This document shows, in pieces, positions 26,290 through 35,523 of a DNA stretch of 64,000 nt. The DNA is from Paenibacillus andongensis (GTDB lineage Bacteria > Bacillota > Bacilli > Paenibacillales > NBRC-103111). Where the stretch lies: positions 6,703,001 through 6,767,000 of the forward strand of contig NZ_CP104467.1 of NCBI RefSeq assembly GCF_025369935.1, read 5' to 3'. Position numbers and translations under genes: made by a program. Below the pieces are notes generated by a model, which did no database searches, was not told the origin of the DNA, and was given only the letters and a program-made list of their open reading frames with translations. How positions within the stretch are numbered: the first letter of the stretch is position 1; each line of letters opens with the position of its first letter.

Positions 26290-26958
26290 CTACAATAGCT
26301 GAACTGCGCTTCGTTGAAGTTCGTATCGCACAATGTTTTTGCCTGTTGCCCCTGTGACTGCGGAAAACCACCCCTTCGTACAGAGCGACTGCAGCGTTCG
26401 AACGACAGTTCGGTGATTGATACCTAAATGAGTCACTACATCAATAGGCCGCAACGGACGAGCGAGTCTGCAGGCGAGACGAACGATTTCCCTCTCCGAC
26501 ACGCTGCTCGAACTGGCGGGAGATGATAGCGACTGATAGCGACTAAGCAGCATCCGCAGTAACGTGGTGCATAGCTCTGGACGATGAGCGACGTCATCAT
26601 AGGCAAAAGATATGATCTGGAAACCCATAGCGGATAGAAAAGTTTCACGGTTCAGCTCGTTGCAGTATTTTTGTCTGTCCATATCCCGAACATGCGAACC
26701 GAAACCTTTGATTTCGATGATCAGTTTTACAGTTTGCGTCAGCCAGGCGAAATCACAGAAATAGGATAGGCCGCGCCAATCGAGTACTTCGAATTCCGGA
26801 TGTAAATCGTCGAAATTTCCTAGGAGAGGCCACCATATGTTCCTGCAAAATAATATCTCGGCTTCCCGGTGTCCCCGCTCCAAGCGGCCTCTTCGTTCTC
26901 CCGTTCGCCTCTGTAAATGGTTCTGAATAAAATAAGCATGTGACTTCTCAAACGTCAT
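26290..26958 (-). CDS. PD-(D/E)XK nuclease-like protein (DUF559-like) with C-terminal helix-turn-helix region
   Basis: 222 residues from the ATG at 26958 (GGGGAGG six bases upstream). The middle part resembles Vsr/DUF559-type endonucleases: Asp69 in FCDFAW, then Glu82 and Lys84 in IIEIKGFG, and a conserved-looking segment with Asp/Arg/Lys (RDMDRQKYCNELNRETF). The C-terminal part (about 150-222: REIVRLACRL, DVVTHLGINHRTVVRTL, KGWFSAV) reads as a winged helix-turn-helix. The combination suggests a DNA-directed nuclease, possibly from a mobile element or repair system. No methylase or partner gene is nearby. A partial copy of its tail and a four-palindrome array lie next to it. Confidence 0.65.
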   Translation of the reverse strand: MTFEKSHAYFIQNHLQRRTGERRGRLERGHREAEILFCRNIWWPLLGNFDDLHPEFEVLDWRGLSYFCDFAWLTQTVKLIIEIKGFGSHVRDMDRQKYCNELNRETFLSAMGFQIISFAYDDVAHRPELCTTLLRMLLSRYQSLSSPASSSSVSEREIVRLACRLARPLRPIDVVTHLGINHRTVVRTLQSLCTKGWFSAVTGATGKNIVRYELQRSAVQLL

Positions 26959-26980
26959 CTTCAACCTCCCCTCACAAATG

Positions 26981-27032
26981 AAAAAAAGAACGACCCAGCT
27001 CCATCTGTTGAGGAATGGAGCGGGACGTTCTT
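26981..27032 (-). terminator. Terminator of the LacI/PfkB/pepA operon
   Basis: Stem AAGAACG/CGTTCTT with inner CAGCTCCAT/ATGGAGCGG pairing. Read leftward it runs into seven T residues. It lies about 180 bases past the aminopeptidase stop. Confidence 0.8.
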
Positions 27033-27208
27033 CGTCTCGTTGATACTATTATAATGCGAAACGGATCGTTTAACCAGTACATGATTGGATAATTATTCCT
27101 GGTTTGAGGAGCGGTGCAGTCGGCCAAGGAAGGAGAGCTTTCTGATGCTGCGAGTGTTCGTGTTGCTTATCTGCAAATATTAATCGCATGAATGAGGAGA
27201 TAACGGCA

Positions 27209-28777
27209 CTAAATCAAACGGCTATCCCCTTCGGAAATCACGTTTTCACTGGACGTTCGATTTCTTACAAATTGCGCGAGCAAGCGGGCCCCGTAACCGG
27301 TCGCGCCGACCGAGAGCCAGCCTTGAGCAGACGATACTTCCTTCAAAGACGCCATATCGATATGAGCCCAACGCAGCGATGGCTGGACGAACTTACGCAA
27401 AAATAAAGCTGCCGTCGTAGCTCCTGCTTCACCTACCCTGCTGATGTTGCAGATATCCGCATAATCACTGTGCAGGTAAGCCTCGTATTCATCCACAAGC
27501 GGGAGCTGCCACACTTTTTCACTTACCTGCTTACCGGCTTGTGTGATCTCAGCCACCAAAGTGTCCTGCCCCCATATCCCTGCATACTTGGAACCCAAAG
27601 CGGCTCCGCAAGAATAGGTCAAGGTCGCAATATCAACAGCTTCCACTGCCCCAAGGCGATGGGCATGAATCAAGGCGTCGGCTAGCACCAAGCGGCCTTC
27701 CGAATCCGTATTGCCCACTTGAACCGATACGTCGTTCGGATATTGCAGTACCTCGCCAGGCAGCAATGCCTCTCCGTCCGGCATGTTTTCGGCAGCAGCA
27801 ATCAGCACAACAATGTTTGCCCTCACGTCCCCAGCAGCAAGAATATCAAGAGCACCTATCACAGCTGCCGCCCCTGCCATATCCATTCGCATATCGCTGA
27901 TATCGAAGTCTTTCTTCAGACTGATACCGCCTGTATCAAAAGTAATTCCTTTGCCAATTAGAGCCGTAAGCGGCAATGCCTCATCAGTACAATAGCGTAG
28001 CTCTAATAACGCTGGAGGATACTTGCTGCCTTTGCCCACGGCGATCAAGCCGACCATACCTTGCTGCTCAAGACGCTCCCCTTCATAAACGACAGCCTCG
28101 ACCTTTGTGCCAGCAAAATGTTCCACAGTCTTCTCGATAAGCGTCTTCGGACGCAGCATATTGGGAGGCTCGTTCGCGAGATTGCGGGCTAGAATCGCCC
28201 CCTCTGCATAGATGTTTCCCCATCGTACCGCTTCGTTCAACACTTCGAATCTTGCTTTCTCTTCCTTTTCTACATCCGCTCCTGCTCCTACTTCCGCTTC
28301 CGATCCTACATCTGCTCCAGTAAAGAACTGCAAGCTTACCTCCGCAGGCTTGGTCTGTTGCGTTCGATATACCTCGAACGTATAAGTGCCAAGCTTCCAG
28401 CCCTCCACCCAAGCGGTAACGGCCTCCGCTTCGCTCATAGCAACCGCATGCTCAAAGCGCTTCAGCAGCTCGCCCAAGTTTATGCCTACTCGCTCTTTCT
28501 TGTGCTTATGAATCGCACGTCCTGCATTCCCCGCTGCCTCGCGGATTCGTTCCGTATCCAGGCGTGAGGCTTCTCCACAACCGACCAGCAGCGCATCACG
28601 CTCTCCAATACGGCCATGAAGCCAAGTCAGCGCTCCTCGTTCTCCCATATGCGGCAGAAGTGAATAGGCTTGCAGCCATGAAGGTAGGCGTGTTGCTCCG
28701 ATCTCTTCGATGTCGTCCGAGCAGATCGGAACAATGAGAGTCTCGGCAGCATTTTCTCCACCAACCGTAAATGTCAT
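27209..28777 (-). CDS. pepA: M17 leucyl aminopeptidase
   Basis: 522 residues from the ATG at 28777, which overlaps the stop of the upstream gene as ATGA and has GGAGG nine bases before it. The C-terminal catalytic domain is typical: GKGITFDTGGISLK (active-site Lys and metal Asp), MDMAGAAAV, and GNTDSEGRLVLADAL (metal Asp/Glu and catalytic Arg; Ser replaces the usual Ala). The family releases N-terminal residues from peptides using two metal ions. Its place at the end of a sugar-uptake operon is unusual. Confidence 0.92.
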   Translation of the reverse strand: MTFTVGGENAAETLIVPICSDDIEEIGATRLPSWLQAYSLLPHMGERGALTWLHGRIGERDALLVGCGEASRLDTERIREAAGNAGRAIHKHKKERVGINLGELLKRFEHAVAMSEAEAVTAWVEGWKLGTYTFEVYRTQQTKPAEVSLQFFTGADVGSEAEVGAGADVEKEEKARFEVLNEAVRWGNIYAEGAILARNLANEPPNMLRPKTLIEKTVEHFAGTKVEAVVYEGERLEQQGMVGLIAVGKGSKYPPALLELRYCTDEALPLTALIGKGITFDTGGISLKKDFDISDMRMDMAGAAAVIGALDILAAGDVRANIVVLIAAAENMPDGEALLPGEVLQYPNDVSVQVGNTDSEGRLVLADALIHAHRLGAVEAVDIATLTYSCGAALGSKYAGIWGQDTLVAEITQAGKQVSEKVWQLPLVDEYEAYLHSDYADICNISRVGEAGATTAALFLRKFVQPSLRWAHIDMASLKEVSSAQGWLSVGATGYGARLLAQFVRNRTSSENVISEGDSRLI

Positions 28778-29673
28778 CTTAAGAGACCTCCATCTTCTAG
28801 CCTCTGCCATGTATCAAAGGAATGCCTTCCTTCTTCCAGACGAATGACGCGGGCGCCCCGAGGTAAATCTCCATAAGTGTTATAGCCTGTCACGCGGCCA
28901 AAACATAACCGAATATCATGCAGCGTACCACAGTAATCATTGTCATGATCATGTCCGACAAAGGTTCCCATCACATCGCCCATTTCCACCATTGCTGCGA
29001 ATAATCCGCTGTTAAGTTTGGGACAACATACCTCTTCGTGCTTGATACCGCTCACTTTCCCCAGTTGCCATACATCGTTGTATTCAGGAAGCGGGATATG
29101 GAAAAACGCTAGTCCAGGCTGTATAGCCCCGCTCCGCTGACGGAGCGCAAGCGACTGCTGCTTATACCAATGCACCTGATCCGCGGCAATCCATGCGTAA
29201 CCGCCGACCGATTCTGGCGCCATCGCGCCGGAATCTAGAAAATAAAGCACAGCAGCCGGATTCTCGGATGCCACGCTTTGAATCGTAAGCATGTTTTTGC
29301 CAACGCCGCTGAGATCGACTGGTCCTGCTTGCGAGTAGCAAGTGTTATGCTCAATCGCGATCGCCATCAGTTCCTCACGAGTCACATTCTCCTCCGCATC
29401 GTGATTACCGAATACGTGCGTCCAGGGTAAGCCAGACTCAACTGCTGGAGCAATAGCTCTTCGAAAGGATGCTGAAGGGTCAGATACGCCGTAACTAGAA
29501 ATCAGATCGCCCGTATACACGATGAGATCCGGCTTCTCCTCCGCCAGCACCGCTCTGACTAAAGCGAGCGTCCGCAAATCCTCTTCATTGTCCCTATCGC
29601 CTCCAATATGCAAGTCCGTGAACTGTACAATGGTAAATGTCCCGTCCTCCCGAAACCTTAGATCGTCCGCCAT
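28774..29673 (-). CDS. Calcineurin-like metallophosphoesterase
   Basis: 299 residues. Metal-binding motifs of the family in order: FTDLHIGG (DxH), YTGDLIS (GDxx), FGNHDAEE (GNHD), a His in FFHIPLPE, and VGHDHDND (GHxH variant). No signal peptide, so probably cytoplasmic. Relatives of this size include PhoD-like and purple-acid-type phosphoesterases. Coupled by a 4-base overlap to the aminopeptidase and preceded by a PfkB kinase, which suggests that phosphorylated intermediates are handled here. Confidence 0.9.
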   Translation of the reverse strand: MADDLRFREDGTFTIVQFTDLHIGGDRDNEEDLRTLALVRAVLAEEKPDLIVYTGDLISSYGVSDPSASFRRAIAPAVESGLPWTHVFGNHDAEENVTREELMAIAIEHNTCYSQAGPVDLSGVGKNMLTIQSVASENPAAVLYFLDSGAMAPESVGGYAWIAADQVHWYKQQSLALRQRSGAIQPGLAFFHIPLPEYNDVWQLGKVSGIKHEEVCCPKLNSGLFAAMVEMGDVMGTFVGHDHDNDYCGTLHDIRLCFGRVTGYNTYGDLPRGARVIRLEEGRHSFDTWQRLEDGGLLR

Positions 29674-29746
29674 TCATCCATGCCCCTTTCTTATCGCAGC
29701 TAATAATGTCTGAGTAAGCTGCTGAGATTTCAGCGACAAGTCGTCA

Positions 29747-30703
29747 TTATCCCACCTCAGAATGGTCGGATGCCTGTTGTTTATTTTGCCTAATAAAAGC
29801 TTCCAGCCCTTCCCGATCCGGGGTGCCGGTGCTGCCGCCATAAGCTCCGACTGACATGGCTCCGCAAACGTTGCCATATAACAGGCAAGTCTCGACATTC
29901 AGCCCTGTTAAGAACCCGTATATGTAACCAGCATTAAACGAATCTCCTGCTCCTGTCGTATCTACGGCTTTGACCGAGAATCCGGGGGAAGACGTTTGCA
30001 AACCGTCTTTCATCGTTACGGCTCCTTGCGGTCCGAGCTTGACTACGACATGCTTGCAGAAGCCAGACATATAGCTTAAGCTGTCATCTATGTGTTCGAA
30101 GCCCGTATAATGGTGCGCCTCGGTTTCGTTCATCAGAAAGACATCGACATAACGCATCAATTCAAATACCCCGGAATACCATTCCCCGGTATCATCCCAC
30201 CCTACATCGCAAGAAAGTGTGACTCCCATCTCTTTCAACTTTTTGGCCATAGCGACGAACTCGTCATGGTTGCGTCGCCCTCTATAACCGGTTACGTGGA
30301 CATGTCTGCCTAAAGCGACTTGAGCTAAATCCAGCTCGCTTACTTGCATCTCCGCGTTTGATCCTGCATAGGTAATGAAAGAACGATCCTGTTCCGGATT
30401 AATCGCTATCGTTATGCCAGTTCGACTCGTTTGGCTCGTTAGAATCAGATTGGTATCGATACCATATTGTTCAAACTGTTCCCGGATATAATGACCGTAG
30501 CCATCATCTCCAAGAACACCGTTAAATGCCACATGCAGCCCTAGCTTGGCTAAGGAGATCGTGAATAGAGCCGCCCCTCCGCCTACATGCAGCAGCATAT
30601 CTTCAACAAAAATTTCCTGCCCAGGCAGAGGAATCTGATTACAGCCCACCACTACTAAATCAATATTGGCATCGCCGATGACAACCGCATCAAATTTGTT
30701 CAT
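29747..30703 (-). CDS. PfkB-family carbohydrate/nucleoside kinase
   Basis: 318 residues from the ATG at 30703 (GGGAG six bases upstream); longer frames overlap the LacI gene. The N-terminus GDANIDLVVVG and the glycine-rich LHVGGGAALFTISLAKLG form the sugar-binding lid region. The C-terminal anion hole with catalytic Asp is DTTGAGDSFNAGY. The substrate could be a sugar, sugar phosphate or nucleoside. The LacI regulator just upstream and the CUT1 transporter favour a carbohydrate. Confidence 0.92.
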   Translation of the reverse strand: MNKFDAVVIGDANIDLVVVGCNQIPLPGQEIFVEDMLLHVGGGAALFTISLAKLGLHVAFNGVLGDDGYGHYIREQFEQYGIDTNLILTSQTSRTGITIAINPEQDRSFITYAGSNAEMQVSELDLAQVALGRHVHVTGYRGRRNHDEFVAMAKKLKEMGVTLSCDVGWDDTGEWYSGVFELMRYVDVFLMNETEAHHYTGFEHIDDSLSYMSGFCKHVVVKLGPQGAVTMKDGLQTSSPGFSVKAVDTTGAGDSFNAGYIYGFLTGLNVETCLLYGNVCGAMSVGAYGGSTGTPDREGLEAFIRQNKQQASDHSEVG

Positions 30704-30734
30704 TCCGCACTCCCTCTCCCGCTCCGTTCTCTGT

Positions 30735-31754
30735 CTATCCCTCAGTTTGAAGGGCCCTGCAGCTGTCGCGCACGACAAGTTTATGTCCCAAGATCAAATC
30801 TTCCCTCGGACTGAATGTAGGATCTGAAATTAATTCAATCAGCGTATCCACCGTAATTTTCCCCATGTCCTGAATAGGCTGCTCCATGGAGGACAAACGC
30901 GGACGAACGAGCTCTGTCAGTTGGCTTCCATCAAACCCGATGATCGATATATCGTCTGGAACTTTTAGCTGATGGTCATGAATGCAGTTCATAGCCCCAA
31001 CCGCCATATCGTCACTCACTGCAAATAAAGCGGTAGGACGAGGCTCACAGGCAAGTAGTTCTTTCATCAGATTGTATCCGCTCTGCGTCTTGTAGTCGCC
31101 GAACCGGATATAATCATTCACAATCCTGACCCGCTGATCTTTGAGTGCGTTCCGATAGCCTACATAACGGTTCTGCCCTGAGGTGACGTCTCTCATATCC
31201 CCGCCAATAAAGGCAATTCGCTCATGTCCGAGCTCAATTAAATAACGGGTCGCATCATAGGCTGCCTCGTAATCATCGATAATGACAGAAACGAACTTAT
31301 GATCTACAGGTCTTACACTTGAAAAGATGACTGGAATATCCAATTTATTAATAAAACTGCGAATGTCATCGCTTAATTTCTCATGCATAATAATAATGCC
31401 GTCTACACGCATCTCTTTAAACACATTCAAATATTTTAGCTCTTTATCCGTATCCTCGATAATGTTGCAGACCAGCAGGTTGTAATCATTCAAGCTCGCC
31501 GTTTCCTCGATACTGCTCAAAATAGTGGAATAAAAGCTGGAAGTCAGATCGGGAACAATGACGCCAATCAGGTTCGTTTTCTTCCGTACCAAACTCCTCG
31601 CGATGTGGCTCGGGGCATAACCAAGCTCCTCAATCACGCGTTTCACTTTGGCCTTCAGATCGTCCTTCACGTATTTTTCTCCGTTCAACACTCTGGAAAC
31701 TGTGGTTACGGATACTCCCGCTTTCTTGGCTACATCTTTAATTTTGGGCGCCAT
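30735..31754 (-). CDS. LacI-family transcriptional regulator
   Basis: 339 residues from the ATG at 31754. The N-terminal helix-turn-helix is IKDVAKKAGVSVTTVSRVLN with hinge region YAPSHIARSL. The periplasmic-binding-protein-like effector domain follows (IGVIVPDLTSSFYS, GHERIAFIGG, ALFAVSDDMAVGAM, ISIIGFDGSQLTELVRP). It sits inside the operon that it probably represses. Three LacI-type palindromes near 35508, 36515 and 36580 are candidate operators. Confidence 0.93.
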   Translation of the reverse strand: MAPKIKDVAKKAGVSVTTVSRVLNGEKYVKDDLKAKVKRVIEELGYAPSHIARSLVRKKTNLIGVIVPDLTSSFYSTILSSIEETASLNDYNLLVCNIIEDTDKELKYLNVFKEMRVDGIIIMHEKLSDDIRSFINKLDIPVIFSSVRPVDHKFVSVIIDDYEAAYDATRYLIELGHERIAFIGGDMRDVTSGQNRYVGYRNALKDQRVRIVNDYIRFGDYKTQSGYNLMKELLACEPRPTALFAVSDDMAVGAMNCIHDHQLKVPDDISIIGFDGSQLTELVRPRLSSMEQPIQDMGKITVDTLIELISDPTFSPREDLILGHKLVVRDSCRALQTEG

Positions 31755-31797
31755 GATTATCATCCTTCCTTGCTTGCAGCATGAACATTTTCCTCTA

Positions 31798-32685
31798 TTA
31801 TTCGACAAAAATCGGCTGAGCGAACGCCCCGAATCCACCTTCCAAGTAGACGGCAATTCGGATATAACCTTCATCCCCCTTGACCGTATACTTCACCTGT
31901 TTGATTCTTCCTGTTTCCTCATGAAGGATACGGCCATCTTTACCGATCAACGTCACATATTTATACATTTTATCATATAATGGGCTCGACCGAAGATCAT
32001 AAATAATTTGACCATCTTTTATCTGAATGCCATCAAATCCATAGCCTGTAGAAACATAAAAGCTGCCTTCGCGCATCGCTGAAAGAATAGCCTCATTCGT
32101 ATTTTCCTGCGCCAATACCATATTCCAGGCCCGCTTCTCCTGCCCGTAGACGTGTGAGTCATCATTTCCGAAGCCCCATACCCTGCGTCCTGCGGACAAT
32201 AGGTAATCCCATTTATCAAAAGCGATGTCATACTCCGGATTTCCATCCCCATTCACAACCTCAATGCCATTGTACCGCTGCATACTGAGCATATCCTCAT
32301 GCCGCCAATAATGGGAGAAAAAACGATTCGGATGGGCCAGTATAGATAAGCCGCCGTTTTCTATGCAAATATCGGACAGTCTTTGATAATTGGGTATCGA
32401 AAATTCATTAGAGTAGCCATCCATGAGAAATCTCGGAGGATGGACAAGCAGCATATGCGTTTGCGAACTGCTCACTTCAATGGCTTCAAATACAGTCCCT
32501 ATCGTATGCTCGCCCTCATGCTCGGTAATCAGATCATGATCGGATATGCCAAGAAAATCATAATCATGATACATGCGGTACACAGTTGAAAGCGGATGAT
32601 GCCCATCACTATTGGTCGTGTGGTTATGAAAGCTGCCTCGCAGCCAGATGCCTTGTTTGTCATAAGGGTTTGTTATTGCAGTCAC
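31798..32685 (-). CDS. PHP-domain metal-dependent phosphoesterase-like protein
   Basis: 295 residues. The PHP motifs are seen: SFHNHTTNSDG (HxH), GISDHDLITEHEG (DHD with Glu/His), SILAHPNRF (His) and GFGNDDSHVYG (late Asp/His), followed by a C-terminal beta-rich part. Such proteins are trinuclear-metal phosphoesterases, or in some cases act on sugar phosphates or related compounds. It lies between the second transporter permease and the LacI gene, so a catabolic role for the imported compound is likely. Confidence 0.85.
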   Translation of the reverse strand: MTAITNPYDKQGIWLRGSFHNHTTNSDGHHPLSTVYRMYHDYDFLGISDHDLITEHEGEHTIGTVFEAIEVSSSQTHMLLVHPPRFLMDGYSNEFSIPNYQRLSDICIENGGLSILAHPNRFFSHYWRHEDMLSMQRYNGIEVVNGDGNPEYDIAFDKWDYLLSAGRRVWGFGNDDSHVYGQEKRAWNMVLAQENTNEAILSAMREGSFYVSTGYGFDGIQIKDGQIIYDLRSSPLYDKMYKYVTLIGKDGRILHEETGRIKQVKYTVKGDEGYIRIAVYLEGGFGAFAQPIFVE

Positions 32686-32709
32686 TTACAACCTCTCCTT
32701 TTTAGCCGT

Positions 32710-33621
32710 TTATTCTTTGACCGATCCAATCATCGCACCCTTGGCAAAATATTTCTGAATAAAGGGGTAGGCAGCAATAATGGGTGCCACAACCACGATG
32801 ATCGTCGCCATCTTCAAGGAATCTCCCGTAAGCTGCATACGTTCGAGCATTTGAAATTGCGTCGTACCGGCGGCCTGCATCAGGGATTCCCGAATCGCAT
32901 CCTGTTTGGTCAACATCTCCTGCAGCAGGGTAGATAAAGGTCTAAGCGAAGCGGTTCGGACAAAAAATGCCCCTGTGAACCAATCGTTCCAATGAGTCAC
33001 TGCTGTGAACAAAGAGATCGTTGCCAGCACAGGCTTACTGAGCGGCATGATAATCCGCATAAAAATACCAAAGTCGCTGCAGCCATCCAGCTTTGCCGAC
33101 TCCTCCAGACTGACGCTAATTTGTTGAAAAAACGTCCGCATGATGATTAAATTCCACGCACTGTATAATCCAGGAAGGACATAGACCCAGATCGTATTGG
33201 TCAAATGCAGACTTTTGAGCAGCATGTAATAAGGAATTATGCCGCCAGAGAACAACATCGTAAAAAAGACCATAAGCGTAAAAAATCGTACGCCCGGCAT
33301 CGTCTTGCTTTTTAGCGTATAAGCAGCCATAGCTGATAGAAACACGCCTGCAATGGTGCCTAGAGCCGTACGAAATATGGAAATGGCAAATGCTTTGCCG
33401 ATATTAGCCGATGTAAACACTTCACGATAATTTTCTAGCGTCCATACGCGGGGCCAGAAATAGATTCCTCCTCTTTCCGCATCCTTGCCGGCGTTAAAGG
33501 AAAGTGCCAGTATATTCAGAAAAGGCAATATGATGGATAGGCACAGGAGGATAATGAGTGCATAATTAACGAACTTGAATATTTTTTCACCTGCTGAGAG
33601 CTTATAAAATTCATTTCCCAC
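32710..33621 (-). CDS. CUT1 sugar ABC transporter permease (LplC/YtcP type)
   Basis: 303 residues from the GTG at 33621, chosen for GGGAGA just upstream; a longer frame to 33660 lacks a site. Six membrane helices with the EAA loop EESAKLDGCSDFGIFMRIIMP, which contacts the ATPase. No ATPase is encoded here, so a shared MsmK-type ATPase is expected, as usual for CUT1 systems in these bacteria. It is the second permease of the importer with 35517-36476. Confidence 0.9.
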   Translation of the reverse strand: MGNEFYKLSAGEKIFKFVNYALIILLCLSIILPFLNILALSFNAGKDAERGGIYFWPRVWTLENYREVFTSANIGKAFAISIFRTALGTIAGVFLSAMAAYTLKSKTMPGVRFFTLMVFFTMLFSGGIIPYYMLLKSLHLTNTIWVYVLPGLYSAWNLIIMRTFFQQISVSLEESAKLDGCSDFGIFMRIIMPLSKPVLATISLFTAVTHWNDWFTGAFFVRTASLRPLSTLLQEMLTKQDAIRESLMQAAGTTQFQMLERMQLTGDSLKMATIIVVVAPIIAAYPFIQKYFAKGAMIGSVKE

Positions 33622-33647
33622 GTTAATCTCTCCCCATACTAAGAGGT

Positions 33648-33678
33648 GCGCTCCCGCCATGATCGGGGGGGGGAGCGC
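33648..33678 (-). promoter_or_regulatory. Intra-operon hairpin with a nine-G run
   Basis: GCGCTCCC (33648-33655) pairs with GGGAGCGC (33671-33678). It sits between the binding-protein gene and the downstream permease. There is no T-run, so it is more likely an mRNA-stabilising or processing hairpin that keeps binding-protein levels high. The nine consecutive G residues (33665-33673) are unusual here. Confidence 0.5.
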
Positions 33679-33701
33679 CCGCTTCCCTACTCATCCATTC
33701 A

Positions 33702-35432
33702 TTATTTAAGAATAACCTTCGTTTTCGGATCGCTGTCCTTCTTCTGAAGCAGTTCTTCGAATTTGTCCAAGCCAGCTGCCTGTAATTGTTTTTTCGAAGC
33801 ATCTAGAATTTTCTGCGCTTCATCCATGCTCTTGGCATAGAATGCGCGAATGACGCTTTCATTGTAGTTCGTTAAGGCCGTTTTTAATTCATTACCTGTT
33901 GCAAACTCGTCAATAAATGAGAGCGGACGATAGCCGTCATTGATGATTGCGTTTTTCTTTTTCTCGTCATAGCCCCAGTATTCGGCAATTTTCAGAGGTG
34001 TCGCATTGGCTTCAGGTGAAACCGCATCCCCATACTGCATTTCGCCGAAATCCCCCAGCCTGTTGATATCCGTACTGCCGAGATAGCTTCCCCAGCCATT
34101 CCCTGCTCCTTCAAAACCAAGCTCCTTGGCCGCTTTCGGATCTTTGTTCCGAAGCTCCAACACTTCTTTCTTGACGAGCGGATTACCTTTGGCATCCAGC
34201 GTATAGTCTCTTCCTTCTAAACCGTACTGCCAAAGCAGCTTGCCTTCACGACTGGCCAGGAAATCGGCGAATTTGACGACATCCTGCGGATTTTTCGTTG
34301 TTTTCGGAATCGACCAGGCCATGTACCCGCTCTTATAGTCAACCGACATCCGGTAGCTTCCATCCACAGAATTAATCGGTCCAAGCGGAAGATAGCTCAT
34401 ATCTTTATTGAAATCCAAATAGCTATGCATATCGCCGATGATACCAAATGAACCGTTAATAGCTCCTTCCGTCGCTTTGTTTTCCTGCATCGCGTAATAA
34501 TCAGGAGCCATTAGTTTATCCTTCAAAAGCTTCTGAACGAACTCAATACGCTTCATCGGATATTCCGTCTTGCTTTCGTGAACAATTTTGCCTTCCTTGT
34601 TCTTTTCGAAGCCTTGATCAATCGCTCCCCAGGTCAAATCATTGAATAGCGGTCCATTCTCGTGATTGCTATTGCCCCAGTATCTAGGTCCGAGAGGGGT
34701 AACTGCTTTTCCGTTTTTATCTTTGAAATTGCCATCTTTGATCTTCTGAGCCAATTCATAGACTTGATCCGTTGTTTTAATCGTTCGAGGATCAACTTTT
34801 AACGCTTCGGCAATATCTTTGCGTATGAAAGGACCTCCGACATACTTGCGCTCTTCGTAGCCGCCCTCTCTTTGAACGTTCATATGGACGAAGTAACTGG
34901 AGCCGTTAAATTCCGGACGGAACATAACGCCGTTCTTCGTATCCAGCGGCAAATATTTATCATCTAAATATTTGCTATATATTTTTGTACCCTTTATAAG
35001 AGGGGTCAGGTCTGTGAACATGTTTTCTTTGGCAGCTTTCAGGATGACTGGCATTTCTTTGCGTCCACTGTTATTGAGATAATAAACGATGAAGTCAGGC
35101 AAATCGTTGGAAGCTAGCCCTGCAATCAGACCGTCAATCGCATGCTCCGAGTTTACACCTTCCATTTGCAGCGTAATCCCTGTCATTTCTTTCAGCTTCT
35201 TGGCAATCTCCGGATTGATATCTTTCGTTATATCATCGCTGTCAATAAACAGAAGCCCCTTGATTGTTCGGTCTGCAATCCAAGTTGCGGGCTTGCCGCT
35301 GCTGGCTGTGGTTGACGGTGTTGAACTCGCATTGTCTCCTCCACCTGCTGGTTGACTGGAACTTTCACAACCGGCAAGCAGTAAACTTGCTGCCAAAGGC
35401 ATAGTAACCCATTTGACCCATTTTTTGCTCAT
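33702..35432 (-). CDS. Extracellular solute-binding lipoprotein (LplA/CUT1 type)
   Basis: 576 residues. The signal sequence ends with lipobox LLLAGC (Cys22), followed by a Ser/Gly/Thr-rich linker. The mature part is a large binding protein of the LplA-like group (over 500 residues), typical of Paenibacillus oligosaccharide importers. Residues such as GSFGIIGDMHSY and YKSGYMAWSIPKTTKNP fit the sugar-binding cleft region, but the ligand cannot be named. It lies between the two permease genes in transcription order. Confidence 0.9.
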   Translation of the reverse strand: MSKKWVKWVTMPLAASLLLAGCESSSQPAGGGDNASSTPSTTASSGKPATWIADRTIKGLLFIDSDDITKDINPEIAKKLKEMTGITLQMEGVNSEHAIDGLIAGLASNDLPDFIVYYLNNSGRKEMPVILKAAKENMFTDLTPLIKGTKIYSKYLDDKYLPLDTKNGVMFRPEFNGSSYFVHMNVQREGGYEERKYVGGPFIRKDIAEALKVDPRTIKTTDQVYELAQKIKDGNFKDKNGKAVTPLGPRYWGNSNHENGPLFNDLTWGAIDQGFEKNKEGKIVHESKTEYPMKRIEFVQKLLKDKLMAPDYYAMQENKATEGAINGSFGIIGDMHSYLDFNKDMSYLPLGPINSVDGSYRMSVDYKSGYMAWSIPKTTKNPQDVVKFADFLASREGKLLWQYGLEGRDYTLDAKGNPLVKKEVLELRNKDPKAAKELGFEGAGNGWGSYLGSTDINRLGDFGEMQYGDAVSPEANATPLKIAEYWGYDEKKKNAIINDGYRPLSFIDEFATGNELKTALTNYNESVIRAFYAKSMDEAQKILDASKKQLQAAGLDKFEELLQKKDSDPKTKVILK

Positions 35433-35507
35433 ACAATACTCCCCTTATCTTTCAATTTTTATGAATAACACCCGAAGGCGTCCTTCAACAGTTGAAAAGC
35501 GGAAATC

Positions 35508-35523
35508 ATGGTAACGTTACCAT
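35508..35523. promoter_or_regulatory. Operator-like palindrome between permease 1 and binding-protein genes
   Basis: ATGGTAACGTTACCAT is a perfect 16-base palindrome with the central CG and TGG/CCA ends common in LacI-family operators. It overlaps the stop codon of the first permease gene, so it could act as an internal roadblock or serve a second promoter. Confidence 0.55.

Noticed and set aside
27120..27182. 12-residue rightward frame after AAGGAAGGAG
   Set aside because: Good-looking ribosome binding site but a product of 12 residues with no family resemblance and no context.
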